Shown piece by piece: positions 53,423-62,327 of a DNA stretch of 64,000 nucleotides (within the stretch, counting starts at the first letter, position 1; every line of letters begins with the position of its first letter). Origin of the DNA: Bacteroidetes bacterium 37-13 (GTDB taxonomy: Bacteria > Bacteroidota > Bacteroidia > Chitinophagales > LD1); the NCBI GenBank assembly GCA_001897535.1, contig MKTC01000007.1, positions 62,001 through 126,000 on the forward strand, written 5' to 3'. The notes beneath the pieces were generated by a model. It ran no database searches and was not told the DNA's origin. It saw nothing but the letters and a program-made list of their open reading frames with translations. Made by a program: the position numbers and the translations under genes.

Positions 53423-55549
53423 ATGAAAAGAAATCTGAGTTTTTTAGTTGTGGTTTTGAGTTTTTACTTACCGCAGTTTGGCATCGCTCAAGCAAGTTAT
53501 ATTGTAAATCCACAAAATGTGCGTATTGCGCGAGATACTTTTGGTGTGCCGCACATTTTTGGTAAAACAGATGCTGATGTGGCGTATGGTTTAGCTTGGG
53601 CAAATGCGGAAGATGCCTTTCATGTGTCGCAAGATTTACTTTATGTTTCAAAAGGTTTTTCTGGAAGGGCAAATGGAATTGATGGCGCAAAAGCAGACTT
53701 TTTTGTTCATGCTATTGCAGCACGGAATTTAGTGAACGAAAAATTTGAAACCGATTTGTCGCCTCAGTTTAGAAAGTATTTGAGTGGTTTCACACAAGGC
53801 ATAAATGCTTATGCAGCGGCACATCCAAAAGATGTACGTATTAAAAAAGCTTTCCCTGTTTCTGAGAAAGATGTTTTGGTTGCTTATATAACTATTATGA
53901 GTTTTATGAGCAATGCATCAGATAGAATTGGCGATGCCGTTGGTGGAAAATATGATAAAGAAAATATTGCTTTTGACGATAATGGTTCATTAGGTTCTGT
54001 TGGGTCAAATGCTTTTGCGCTTGCTCCATCTAAAACTGTTGATGGAAAAACTTATTTGTGCATCAACCCACACATGTTTATGGAAGGGCAACTTAGTTTT
54101 TATGAAGCACATTTGTGCAGCGAAGAAGGATTGAATATTTCCGGGCCGATGTTTCATGGAAGTAGTTCTTTAGCAATGGGCGTAAACCCGCATCTCGGCT
54201 GGGGAATGACATGGAATTATATTAAAAGGACTGATGTATTTAAATTAAAAATGCACCCTAAGAAAAAACTCTATTACGAGTTTGACGGCAAATGGATAAA
54301 GTTAGAAAAACGCCCAGTTTGGCTAAAGGTGAAAGTGAAAGGATTAACCATTCCTGTGAAAAGAGTTTCGTACTGGAGTAAATATGGCGCTACGGTAAAA
54401 AGTGAAAAGAGCAATAATTTTTATGCTGTGCGTTTCGGTGCAAATCAAACTATAAAAACACCTCAGCAGCTTTATGAAATGAATAAAGCAACAAGCTATG
54501 AAGAATATTGGAAAGCCTTACGCAACAACTCTTTGGCGCTGTTTAATATTGTGTATGCCGATGAAAAAAACAATATTTTTTATTTGAGTAATAGCGAAGC
54601 CCCAGACCGAAATTTAGCTTTCGATTGGCACGGAATAATGCCGGGAAATACTTCGAAAAATTTATGGACAAAATTGCTTCCAAACGATAGCTTACCGCAT
54701 GTAATAAATCCGCCATGTGGTTTTGTTTTTAATACAAATAACACACCGTTTAATGCCACTTGCGAGGGCGAAAACGATAATCCAAACCGCTATCCACGCT
54801 ATTTGGTTGATGAACGCCCGGGAGATAATAACCGCACTGCGATGCTGAAACCCGAATTGATGACAAAGCAAAAGATTGCTTTTGAAGATTTAAAACGCAT
54901 AAAATTCAATTACACTATTTCTAAAAATTCACCGCTTTACCAGTCGCTTTTGCCTTTGTTTAATTTAGATACGTTAAAGCACCCGGAATTTTCAAAAGTG
55001 ATAAGAGTTTTGAATGATTGGAATTTAGTTTGCGATACCAACTCTTATGGCGCACCTTTACTTGGAGCTTTTATTTTGAAACTATTTGATAAGCGCGGCT
55101 ACAGTGATGGCACATTTGTAAAGGGTTTTACTATAAACGAAGAAGAAACTGTAGAATCTTTAAAAGCAGGAATAGATTTTTTACGCGAAAAATTTGGTTC
55201 TGAAATTGTGCGCTGGGGCGATATTCAAGTGAATTATAGAGCAGGTAAAATGATACCGATGAACGGTTTTCCCGATGTACTTTCCCCAACTTATCCAAAG
55301 CCGCGCGTGATAGATGGAAAAACTTATTTAGTGCCAACACACGGTGATACTTACACCATGTTTGTAAAGTTTGGAAGCAATGGGGTGGAAGAGATGCAAT
55401 CGCTTGTGCCAACCGGTAATTCTTTAAGAACCGATAGCCCGCACTACAACGACCAAATGGAACTTTTTAGAGATGTACGCCTAAAAGAAATGTCGTTAGA
55501 TAAAGATGAAATATTAAAAAAGGCAATTCGGGTTTATCATCCTGAATAA
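53423..55549 (+). CDS. Penicillin-acylase-family N-terminal nucleophile hydrolase, secreted
   Basis: The 708-residue protein has a signal peptide ending in GIAQA and belongs to the Ntn-hydrolase penicillin acylase family. The alpha-subunit start is NVRIARDTFGVPHIFGKT. The self-cleavage site would be just before Ser195 in GSVGSNAFAL, which becomes the N-terminal nucleophile of the beta chain. Relatives cleave penicillins, acyl-homoserine lactones or other acylated amines in the periplasm. The substrate cannot be read; AHL lactonolysis and lipid deacylation are equally plausible. The gene is single and converges with the restriction enzyme gene. Confidence 0.88.
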   Translation: MKRNLSFLVVVLSFYLPQFGIAQASYIVNPQNVRIARDTFGVPHIFGKTDADVAYGLAWANAEDAFHVSQDLLYVSKGFSGRANGIDGAKADFFVHAIAARNLVNEKFETDLSPQFRKYLSGFTQGINAYAAAHPKDVRIKKAFPVSEKDVLVAYITIMSFMSNASDRIGDAVGGKYDKENIAFDDNGSLGSVGSNAFALAPSKTVDGKTYLCINPHMFMEGQLSFYEAHLCSEEGLNISGPMFHGSSSLAMGVNPHLGWGMTWNYIKRTDVFKLKMHPKKKLYYEFDGKWIKLEKRPVWLKVKVKGLTIPVKRVSYWSKYGATVKSEKSNNFYAVRFGANQTIKTPQQLYEMNKATSYEEYWKALRNNSLALFNIVYADEKNNIFYLSNSEAPDRNLAFDWHGIMPGNTSKNLWTKLLPNDSLPHVINPPCGFVFNTNNTPFNATCEGENDNPNRYPRYLVDERPGDNNRTAMLKPELMTKQKIAFEDLKRIKFNYTISKNSPLYQSLLPLFNLDTLKHPEFSKVIRVLNDWNLVCDTNSYGAPLLGAFILKLFDKRGYSDGTFVKGFTINEEETVESLKAGIDFLREKFGSEIVRWGDIQVNYRAGKMIPMNGFPDVLSPTYPKPRVIDGKTYLVPTHGDTYTMFVKFGSNGVEEMQSLVPTGNSLRTDSPHYNDQMELFRDVRLKEMSLDKDEILKKAIRVYHPE

Positions 55550-55555
55550 GCTGCT

Positions 55556-56323
55556 TTATTCTATGTATTTTTCAAATGGTTTCACAAATTTCTTAATCAT
55601 ATCGTCTGCTCGTTTTTTTGCTTGGATTACAAAATGTTTTAAATACAACTTTGCCCAGCTTTTCATAGTTCCGTTAAATGATTGGTCTAAGTCGCTAACG
55701 TGAAACTGAATTTGCATTGCTGCCGCCCAATTTATGTAAAGGTCGTTTGGATGTGCTTTGAACAAACAAGCAAAATGAATTTCGTTGCAAATCAATTTGT
55801 CATTATTCAACATCCAATCAATTTCAAAATAGTTAATTGTGAAATTATCAAACTCTTTGTTGTCAAGCATTTTAGCACAAACCTGTGCCAATTTGAACGC
55901 TGAAATAATGTTCGGTGGTTGTGCCGATTTGGAAACATTGCGTGTTTTGATGTCAATAATTTCGTAAAAATTGTCTTTCACTACCAAAATGTCTGCTGTG
56001 TCATTTTGTTTTTCGTCAAACGGATTTTCAATGCTCCATTTGTCTGTTGCGTTTTTTCCACGACTTAGCAAAAACAAAACTGTTGGTGAATTGAACAACG
56101 CTTGTCGTGCTTCAAAGCCAATTACTTCGGGATTTTTGCTAAACAAATCGTTCAGATATTCGTATTGACGAAACGTATTTTTCGGAAATTGCTTTTTGAT
56201 TTCACTGTAAACGTGTTTGTCAAATGGTTCGCCTGCTGCATGTCCCGACAATGTTCCCGAAAGTGGTTTTGGAACGGAAGTGCCTTTGATGTTCTTTGCT
56301 AACTTAGTGTAATTTACGTTCAT
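55556..56323 (-). CDS. HincII-family type II restriction endonuclease
   Basis: The 255-residue protein aligns along its whole length, from memory, with HincII of Haemophilus influenzae. Shared stretches include SGTLSGHAAGEPF, QYEYLNDLF, LFLLSRGK, QNDTADIL and YINWAAAMQIQFHV. The catalytic residues map to Asp111 (TADIL), Asp124 and Lys126 (IDIKTRN), equivalent to HincII Asp114, Asp127 and Lys129. The DNA-contacting Gln and Asn of SAQxPN are kept at 135 and 138. It should therefore cut GTYRAC or a close variant. Its start overlaps the stop of the methyltransferase gene by four bases (ATGA), so the modifying enzyme is made first. Confidence 0.9.
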   Translation of the reverse strand: MNVNYTKLAKNIKGTSVPKPLSGTLSGHAAGEPFDKHVYSEIKKQFPKNTFRQYEYLNDLFSKNPEVIGFEARQALFNSPTVLFLLSRGKNATDKWSIENPFDEKQNDTADILVVKDNFYEIIDIKTRNVSKSAQPPNIISAFKLAQVCAKMLDNKEFDNFTINYFEIDWMLNNDKLICNEIHFACLFKAHPNDLYINWAAAMQIQFHVSDLDQSFNGTMKSWAKLYLKHFVIQAKKRADDMIKKFVKPFEKYIE

Positions 56324-57921
56324 CTTTGAGTTTCAAAAAGTTGATTAAACAATGTGTTGATTTTTGAAAGCAACTTTTCGTCTTTATTTGTCAGAAATTG
56401 TTGTGTCAAATCGGTAATAGAATTATGAAATAAAATTTCGTTTTTGTTGTTCCAATCAATTTTTTTGAACGGAATACTCGCAATCGGTTTTTCTGAAAAC
56501 TCAACGATGTTACCTTTTACAATGCCATTGCATTTTAGCCAATCAAAAATTATTGGTTGGTTGAGATACGCCAAAATGTATTCAATGCTTTCTTTTGTTT
56601 CGGGCTTTCTGAAAATTGCTGTTACGTCTTGTGTCGGAAAAACACCGCCTTCAACTAATGCAAAACGAAAATAATTTTTGTTGGAAATTCGTTCTTTGCA
56701 AGGAACAAAAATTCGTTTGTCGGATTTGCTGAATAGATTGAAATTCCGCAAGAAAACCCATTCCCAATAATTTATTTTTCGGTTGTATTGATAGCGTTTT
56801 TCTAAATCGGTTTTATATTTCTGAAAATGCGTATGAAAATTCGGATACGTTTTTTGGAATTCGGTTTCTTCCAAACCGTCATTGATGAAAATGTATTTTG
56901 TAATGCTTTCTGCAAAATACGGTTTCAAATCTTTTGCTTTAACTACGTTAATCGTTGCCGATTTTTCGGCAACATTTAATTCGTGCCCGTTTACTTGAAA
57001 TGCTTTATCAAGTCCACTTACAAGTCCGTTTCCGATATCGCAAATTTCGCCAATGGTGTGAAATTCTGTTTTTTCTTCGTCAAACAATGCAAGTAGTGAT
57101 GTAGGATTTTGTTTTTGACAAACAGTTTCTAATTTCTGTAATTCTTCACGAACTTCATCACTTTGCAATAGCCAACGTTCATTCGTTTTGAATTGCGTAA
57201 CGTGTAAATATTCTGCATCTTTGAACGGAATTTGGTTTTGTAAATTTTCAAGCGTTTCAGAAATCAGGCGTTGGTTAGCGTAAAATTTTGCAACCTTAAT
57301 TTTGTCCGTTTTTTGTTTACTTTTTACAAACTTAAAAATAACGATTGAAACAGTTACTTTGTCAAAAATCGGTGTTTCGTTGAAGTGATAAATTTCTTCA
57401 AAGTAGCCGTGTTGCACCATATAATTCCGCAACGAAATGGAATGAGTGGTGTTCATCCAATACTCTGGGCAAATGAAAATAAGTTGTCCGTTTTCGTTGA
57501 GTAGTTCAATAGATTTGAGAATGAAAATGTAGAGATAATCGCAAAGCGAATTGAAATATTTGTTCCAAATTGGATTGGTAGAAAGTTCTTGTTTTAATTC
57601 ATTTTCTAAATTTTTCCAACGTATGTATGGCGGATTTCCGATGATTAAATCAAACTTGTCATCAAGCACTGCCGAAACAAAACTTTCGTAGCGAACAAAA
57701 GGAAAATCGGTTGCTAAATCTTCGTCAATTTCAAAAGCTGTTAAGTTGTTGTAGCCTTTTTGTTGCAGAATTTCCAAGAAAACGCCTTCGCCACACGAAG
57801 GTTCTAAAATTTTAGCATCGGTGGAAACATCAGCCAAGTCAATCATAAAATCAGCCACTACTTTTGGTGTAAAGTATTGCCCAAATTTGTTTTTGTTGTT
57901 TTGTTTTAAAGCAGTTTTCAT
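56320..57921 (-). CDS. N6-adenine DNA methyltransferase of the HincII-type system
   Basis: A 533-residue SAM-dependent DNA methyltransferase of the gamma amino type. Motif X/N-terminal region KFGQYFTPKVVADFM leads into motif I EPSCGEGVFLE and the catalytic motif IV NPPY at residues 96-99. A C-terminal target-recognition region follows (about 280-500). It should methylate adenine in the sequence cut by the partner enzyme and protect host DNA. M.HincII is a methyltransferase of the same class, which supports the pairing. A TAACTTTG promoter box lies 17 bases upstream. Gene order M then R on one strand is typical. Confidence 0.88.
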   Translation of the reverse strand: MKTALKQNNKNKFGQYFTPKVVADFMIDLADVSTDAKILEPSCGEGVFLEILQQKGYNNLTAFEIDEDLATDFPFVRYESFVSAVLDDKFDLIIGNPPYIRWKNLENELKQELSTNPIWNKYFNSLCDYLYIFILKSIELLNENGQLIFICPEYWMNTTHSISLRNYMVQHGYFEEIYHFNETPIFDKVTVSIVIFKFVKSKQKTDKIKVAKFYANQRLISETLENLQNQIPFKDAEYLHVTQFKTNERWLLQSDEVREELQKLETVCQKQNPTSLLALFDEEKTEFHTIGEICDIGNGLVSGLDKAFQVNGHELNVAEKSATINVVKAKDLKPYFAESITKYIFINDGLEETEFQKTYPNFHTHFQKYKTDLEKRYQYNRKINYWEWVFLRNFNLFSKSDKRIFVPCKERISNKNYFRFALVEGGVFPTQDVTAIFRKPETKESIEYILAYLNQPIIFDWLKCNGIVKGNIVEFSEKPIASIPFKKIDWNNKNEILFHNSITDLTQQFLTNKDEKLLSKINTLFNQLFETQR

Positions 57922-57937
57922 TCAAAATCTAATTCCA

Positions 57938-57945
57938 CAAAGTTA
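57938..57945 (-). promoter_or_regulatory. Candidate -7 box of the restriction-modification operon
   Basis: The minus strand reads TAACTTTG, a full TAnnTTTG match, 17 bases upstream of the methyltransferase start. No -33 element at standard spacing. Confidence 0.5.
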
Positions 57946-58054
57946 ATTTTATTTCAGTAAGAGTTAGTGGGGGCAATTCCTCTGTTTAAACAATTTTTTA
58001 GCATAGCATTCGTCAATTCAAACACAATAAATTTTTTCAACTCAAAAATTGGTT

Positions 58055-58062
58055 TAGGTTTG
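58055..58062 (+). promoter_or_regulatory. Candidate -7 box of clpP
   Basis: TAGGTTTG matches TAnnTTTG and lies 19 bases before the ATG at 58081. This argues against the longer reading frame that begins at 57967, whose first codons would lie upstream of the promoter. Confidence 0.5.
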
Positions 58063-58080
58063 GAACCTATTTTTAAAATA

Positions 58081-58695
58081 ATGATGAATAGCATATTAAA
58101 TGAAGAGCCTGAAAAACCAGGCAAACCAGATGAAACACTTGAAAAATTTGCAGGTGGCTTAATGAAATTTGATAATAAATTTCTCGAGCAGCGCAAAGTG
58201 TTTTTGTGGGGACCGGTGCATGATGAATCAGCAGAAAAAGTAGTAAACAGACTTCTTTATTTAGAAGCAATTGACCCGGGAAAAGAAATTTTCTTTTATA
58301 TAAATTCTCCGGGAGGAGTGGTAACAAGTGGCATGGTAATTTACGATACCATGAAGTTGATAAGCTCACCGGTTCATACTATTTGTATGGGATTAGCTGC
58401 TTCAATGGGTTCAATACTTTTAAGTGGCGGCACAAAAGGTAAGCGCGTTATTTTCCCGAATGGAAGGGTAATGATTCACCAACCTTCGTTGGGCGGAATG
58501 TATGGTCAAGCAACTGATATTGAAATTACGGCACATCAAATTCAAAAAACAAAAGAATTAAGTGCCCAAATCTTAGCAGATAATTGTGGTAAAAATTTTG
58601 ATCGTGTGATGCAAGATTTTGACCGTGATTATTGGATGAATGCTGAAGAAGCTAAGGAGTACGGTATTGTTGATGAAATAGCGAAGAAACTATAA
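58081..58695 (+). CDS. clpP: ATP-dependent Clp protease proteolytic subunit (ClpP)
   Basis: A 204-residue serine peptidase that forms the barrel of the Clp protease and degrades proteins fed by a Clp ATPase. The catalytic triad is visible: Ser108 in [11 protein letters not shown], His133 in [13 protein letters not shown] and an Asp near 183 in FDRDYWM. The frame is open upstream to 57967, but the ATG at 58081 is chosen because a promoter box lies just before it and the extra residues match nothing. clpX and tig are not adjacent, so it may be a second ClpP copy. The next gene starts directly after the stop. Confidence 0.88.
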   Translation: MMNSILNEEPEKPGKPDETLEKFAGGLMKFDNKFLEQRKVFLWGPVHDESAEKVVNRLLYLEAIDPGKEIFFYINSPGGVVTSGMVIYDTMKLISSPVHTICMGLAASMGSILLSGGTKGKRVIFPNGRVMIHQPSLGGMYGQATDIEITAHQIQKTKELSAQILADNCGKNFDRVMQDFDRDYWMNAEEAKEYGIVDEIAKKL

Positions 58696-59100
58696 ATGTT
58701 GCAGCACGATTCAAATGTGGAAGTAGCGCGATTACAAAGTGATATTACCGCTCTTTTGGGAATGGTGCAGGAGAATATTGTGTTTAATTTTAAACAACGT
58801 AACGATACCGTGAAACTCGATATGGTTACTGTAAACCCAAAACACGAACAATCGTTTCTGTTTCATAGCACCACTGGTATTGATAAGGCAGATGCACTGC
58901 GTAAAATGTTGGAATATATCCAAACCAATTACCATCATGAAAATAGCATGACAGTGCAATGGATGAAAGTAGGAGAGAACAAGTTGCAGACTTCATATTT
59001 CAGAGCTTTAAATATGTATGAAGCTTTAGATAAATTCTACTACGAGCGCGATTTGAATCAATATAAGATTTTCAGTATTTCGCTTAATCCGGTGAGTTAA
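58696..59100 (+). CDS. Conserved hypothetical protein in the clpP operon
   Basis: A 134-residue protein I do not recognise. It starts immediately after the clpP stop with no spacer and ends one base before the acylphosphatase gene. It contains a basic, aromatic middle (YIQTNYHHENSMTVQWMK) and no membrane segment, signal or metal motif. The tight coupling suggests it is made together with ClpP, perhaps as a cytoplasmic partner or adaptor, but that is inference from position. Confidence 0.7.
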   Translation: MLQHDSNVEVARLQSDITALLGMVQENIVFNFKQRNDTVKLDMVTVNPKHEQSFLFHSTTGIDKADALRKMLEYIQTNYHHENSMTVQWMKVGENKLQTSYFRALNMYEALDKFYYERDLNQYKIFSISLNPVS

Positions 59101-59101
59101 A

Positions 59102-59380
59102 ATGCAGCCTAAAATTCATTGCAAAATAACGGTTGAAGGAAAAGTGCAAGGCGTTTGGTTTCGCAAGTTTATTCAAGAGCAAGCAACAAAATTAGAAGTA
59201 AAAGGTTGGGTGAAAAATTTGCCAAGTGGAAGTGTATATATTGAAGCAGAAAGCGATGAAAACACCATGGGACAATTTGTGGAACTTTGCAAGCAAGGAA
59301 GCCCACTTTCACAGGTTGAAGAGGTTTTAATTACCCAAGCCGAAGTGGTAAATTTTACCAGTTTTGAAATACGATTTTAG
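59102..59380 (+). CDS. acyP: Acylphosphatase
   Basis: A 92-residue protein with the acylphosphatase fold. The family signature VEGKVQGVWFRKF contains the catalytic Arg21, and Asn39 is in GWVKNLPSGSVYIEAE. It hydrolyses acyl phosphates such as acetyl phosphate or carbamoyl phosphate in the cytoplasm. It follows the unknown gene of the clpP run by one base, so the three genes are probably one transcript. Fusion to HypF is excluded by its short length. Confidence 0.93.
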   Translation: MQPKIHCKITVEGKVQGVWFRKFIQEQATKLEVKGWVKNLPSGSVYIEAESDENTMGQFVELCKQGSPLSQVEEVLITQAEVVNFTSFEIRF

Positions 59381-59444
59381 CACCAAAAAAATTATTGCAA
59401 AAGCAAAAAGTTGAAAATAATTTATACACTTTGGGTAAGGCTTT

Positions 59445-59452
59445 TACTTTTG
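59445..59452 (+). promoter_or_regulatory. Candidate -7 box of the second tolC-adaptor pair
   Basis: TACTTTTG matches TAnnTTTG and lies 25 bases before the GTG start of the tolC-like gene. Confidence 0.45.
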
Positions 59453-59476
59453 TGTAAAATCATATAACTAATATTA

Positions 59477-60865
59477 GTGAAGTTATTATTACCACTGTTT
59501 TTTTTACTACTACCTTTTTTCTCTAATGCTCAAGCATGGAATTTAGAAAAATGTATTCAATACGCTTTAGATAACAATATAAGTGTAAAGCAAGCACAGC
59601 TTCAAAAAAAGATTTCTGAAAAGCAAGTTACGCAGAGTTATTTAAGCACTTTTTTGCCAAGCATTGATGCAAGTGCGAGTTACAATATCAGCGTGGGTAA
59701 TTCAGTAAATATGTTTACCTATTCGGTGATTGAAGGAAGTTTGCAAACCATTACCGGAAACATTCAAGCATCAATGCCGATTTTTACCGGATTGCAACAA
59801 ATTTATGGTATTCAAAAATCGAAAAGTGATTTAGCTGCCGCAACATTTGATGCCGAAGATATTAAGAATAATGCGGTGCTGGCGGTTACTTCTTCATTTT
59901 TAAATGTAGTGTTGGCAAAGGAAATTTTAAAAGTTGCGGAAAAACAATTACAGCTTACGTTGGAACAAGTTTCTGCTACTGAAAAACGTGTGCGCAGCGG
60001 CTCTTTACCCGAATCTGCTTTGCTGGAATTGCAAGCACAGAAAGCCAGAAATGAAGTGGACATTACCAATGCCATGAACCAAATAGATTTGTCGGTTGTG
60101 AGTTTGAAGAATCTTTTACTCATTCCGGCAGAAAGTGGTTTTGAATTAGAAACCCCAATGGTAAATGCGGCTACACTTTCTTTTGATTCATCTCAATCAT
60201 TCAATTCAATTTTTAAAGCGGCTTTAGCTACGCAGCCTTCAATAAAAGCTGCGGAAGCACGTATTCAAAGTGCACTCACATCAGTGAAAATTTCTCGTGG
60301 TGCGTTTAGCCCAACTATTTCTGTTTTTGGAAGTTTAGGCAGCAACTTTTCTGACCAAACTAAACGCCCAACAGCGTTTGATACAACTTATATCGGTGGA
60401 ATTTTTCCGCAAGTAGTACCGAAAGATTACAAGTTAGTTCCTTTTGGCGATCAGCTAAAACAGAGCTTGAGAAAAATGGCTGGTATTTCTTTAAATATTC
60501 CGATTTTAGGCAAAGGACAAAGGTTCACAAACGAGCAAGTTTCGCGCATTCAATTAGAATCTAAAAAGTTGGAATTTGAGAATAAAAGAAACCAACTGAA
60601 TCAACAAGTAACAGAAGCATTTACCAATGCTCGTGCGGCTTCGCAGTCTTTTAAATCTTCGCTAAAAAGCTATGATGCTGCCAAGCAATCGTATGAAGCA
60701 AGCAAAGCACGTTTTGATAATGGTATGCTTTCGCAATTTGATTTTGAAAAAATTAGAACCAATATGGTTATTGCAGAATCGCAAATGCTGCAATCGAAAT
60801 ACACTTTTGTGTTCAAACAAAAAGTATTGGATTTTTATCAAGGAAAGAAAATTACTCTCGAATAA
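59477..60865 (+). CDS. TolC-family outer-membrane efflux protein (second copy)
   Basis: A 462-residue TolC-like protein with a signal peptide ending in FFSNAQ, starting at a GTG. The first OEP repeat begins AWNLEKCIQYALDNNISVKQAQLQ and the second starts near SLKFDS-type sequence around residue 235 (AALATQPSIKAAEARIQSALTS). It closes with a typical SKARFDNGMLSQFDFEK stretch. It should form the outer channel of a tripartite exporter. It is followed 11 bases later by an adaptor gene, but no permease or ABC subunit follows, so the pump partner must lie elsewhere. Confidence 0.9.
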   Translation: MKLLLPLFFLLLPFFSNAQAWNLEKCIQYALDNNISVKQAQLQKKISEKQVTQSYLSTFLPSIDASASYNISVGNSVNMFTYSVIEGSLQTITGNIQASMPIFTGLQQIYGIQKSKSDLAAATFDAEDIKNNAVLAVTSSFLNVVLAKEILKVAEKQLQLTLEQVSATEKRVRSGSLPESALLELQAQKARNEVDITNAMNQIDLSVVSLKNLLLIPAESGFELETPMVNAATLSFDSSQSFNSIFKAALATQPSIKAAEARIQSALTSVKISRGAFSPTISVFGSLGSNFSDQTKRPTAFDTTYIGGIFPQVVPKDYKLVPFGDQLKQSLRKMAGISLNIPILGKGQRFTNEQVSRIQLESKKLEFENKRNQLNQQVTEAFTNARAASQSFKSSLKSYDAAKQSYEASKARFDNGMLSQFDFEKIRTNMVIAESQMLQSKYTFVFKQKVLDFYQGKKITLE

Positions 60866-60876
60866 CTTTCGTAATT

Positions 60877-62232
60877 ATGAAAAACAACAAAACACTTTTA
60901 TGGGTAGGAATTGCGGTAGCTGTGTTATTGCTGTTTGCAGTAGGAGCCAAGAAAATGGGTTGGATTGGCAGCAAAGCAGGAATAAAAGTTGCTGTGGAAA
61001 AAGTAGAAAAACGAACCATTACTGAAACCGTTACTGCTAGCGGAAAATTAGTGCCATTAAGCGAAGTAAAGTTAAGCTCCGAAGTAAGTGGTGAGGTAAT
61101 TGAACTGAATGTGAAAGAAGGCGATTCTGTACAAAAGGGAGAATTGTTAGCAGTAATCAATCCATCAATTTATGAATCTGTAGTTACACAATCCGAAGCA
61201 TCTCTCAATCAAATTAAAGCTTCGCGAAGTAGTGCAAAAGCAAGTTTAATTCAGGCACAAGCACAGTATAATCAAGCAAAAATTACATTCAATAGAAACA
61301 AAACTTTACACGAACAAAAAGTAATTGCCGATGCCGAATTTGAAAACTTCAAATTGCAATTAGAGCAGGCAACTTCCGCTTTTAAATCAGCTCAAGAGCA
61401 AGTAAATGCTTCTGATTTTAATGTGGCAAGTGCCGAAGCACAAGTAAAACAAGCCAAAGATAATTTGAAGAAAACTAAAATTTATGCGCCAATTGGCGGT
61501 ATTGTGAGTTTAGTAAATGTGAAACTTGGTGAGCGTGTGGTTGGTACTGCGCAAATGACGGGAACTGAAATTATACGTGTTGCCGATTTAGATAATATGC
61601 TTATTCAAGTAGATGTGAATGAAAACGATGTGTTGCGAGTGCACGTTGGTGACACTGCCGATGTGGAAGTTGATGCTTATTTGGGAAAGAAATTTAAAGC
61701 TGCTGTAACACAAGTGGCATATAGCTCTTCAGCTACTTCGCTTCTTGCTTCTCAAGCCACAAACTTTACGGTTAAACTTAAATTGCTTAAAGATTCTTAC
61801 AAAGAATTGATTGATATGGAGCGTGGTATTCGCTATCCGTTTCGCCCTGGCATGAGTGCAACGGTTGATATTAAAACTGCTTCAAAACAAGGCGTGTTGG
61901 CTGTGCCAATTCAATCGGTTACCATTCGCGAAGATGAAGCCGCAAAAGCAAAACGATTGAGCGATGCAGAAACCAAAGGCGATGATGCCCTTCAGCAAAA
62001 GAAAAAGGTATCGGAAATTGTATTTGTTACCGATGGTAAAACTGTTCGTGCCGTAGAGGTGAAAACAGGCATTCAAGATGCAGGATACATTGAAATTAGC
62101 GAAGGCTTGAAAGAAAATTGGGGGGTGGTAAAAGCACCATTCAAGGCCATTTCAAAAGATTTGAAAGATGGTGATTTAGTGAATATTGTTCCTGAAAAGC
62201 AGCTATTCCAAGGCGATAGCGATGCGGAATAA
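60877..62232 (+). CDS. HlyD/MacA-type periplasmic adaptor
   Basis: A 451-residue adaptor anchored by an N-terminal transmembrane helix (LLWVGIAVAVLLLFAVGAKKMG) rather than a lipid. The lipoyl halves are at VKLSSEVSGEVIELNVKEGDSVQKGELLAVI and KIYAPIGGIVSLVNVKLGERV, separated by a helical hairpin of about 100 residues. The barrel region has RVHVGDTADVEVDAYLGKKF. The pattern fits MacA-like partners of ABC exporters. It is preceded by the tolC-like gene, but the ABC permease and ATPase expected next are missing; an MFS transporter gene follows instead. Confidence 0.9.
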   Translation: MKNNKTLLWVGIAVAVLLLFAVGAKKMGWIGSKAGIKVAVEKVEKRTITETVTASGKLVPLSEVKLSSEVSGEVIELNVKEGDSVQKGELLAVINPSIYESVVTQSEASLNQIKASRSSAKASLIQAQAQYNQAKITFNRNKTLHEQKVIADAEFENFKLQLEQATSAFKSAQEQVNASDFNVASAEAQVKQAKDNLKKTKIYAPIGGIVSLVNVKLGERVVGTAQMTGTEIIRVADLDNMLIQVDVNENDVLRVHVGDTADVEVDAYLGKKFKAAVTQVAYSSSATSLLASQATNFTVKLKLLKDSYKELIDMERGIRYPFRPGMSATVDIKTASKQGVLAVPIQSVTIREDEAAKAKRLSDAETKGDDALQQKKKVSEIVFVTDGKTVRAVEVKTGIQDAGYIEISEGLKENWGVVKAPFKAISKDLKDGDLVNIVPEKQLFQGDSDAE

Positions 62233-62293
62233 TATTTTACCAATATTGAATTTTGTGCAACATATTTTAGTGCAAACGTGAGTTATCTTCAAT

Positions 62294-62301
62294 TACTTTT
62301 G
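62294..62301 (+). promoter_or_regulatory. Candidate -7 box of the MFS transporter gene
   Basis: TACTTTTG matches TAnnTTTG, 26 bases before the start codon. It suggests the MFS gene is transcribed separately from the adaptor gene. Confidence 0.45.
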
Positions 62302-62327
62302 GCTTTTGCTTTTAGTAGCATTAAAAG

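Noticed and set aside
55544-55561. Small symmetric hairpin between the acylase and restriction genes
   Set aside because: The 6-bp AT-rich stem made of the two stop regions is too weak to call a terminator.
57967-58080. N-terminal extension of ClpP
   Set aside because: The open frame has no similarity to ClpP, lacks an upstream promoter and contains a good -7 box just before the ATG at 58081.
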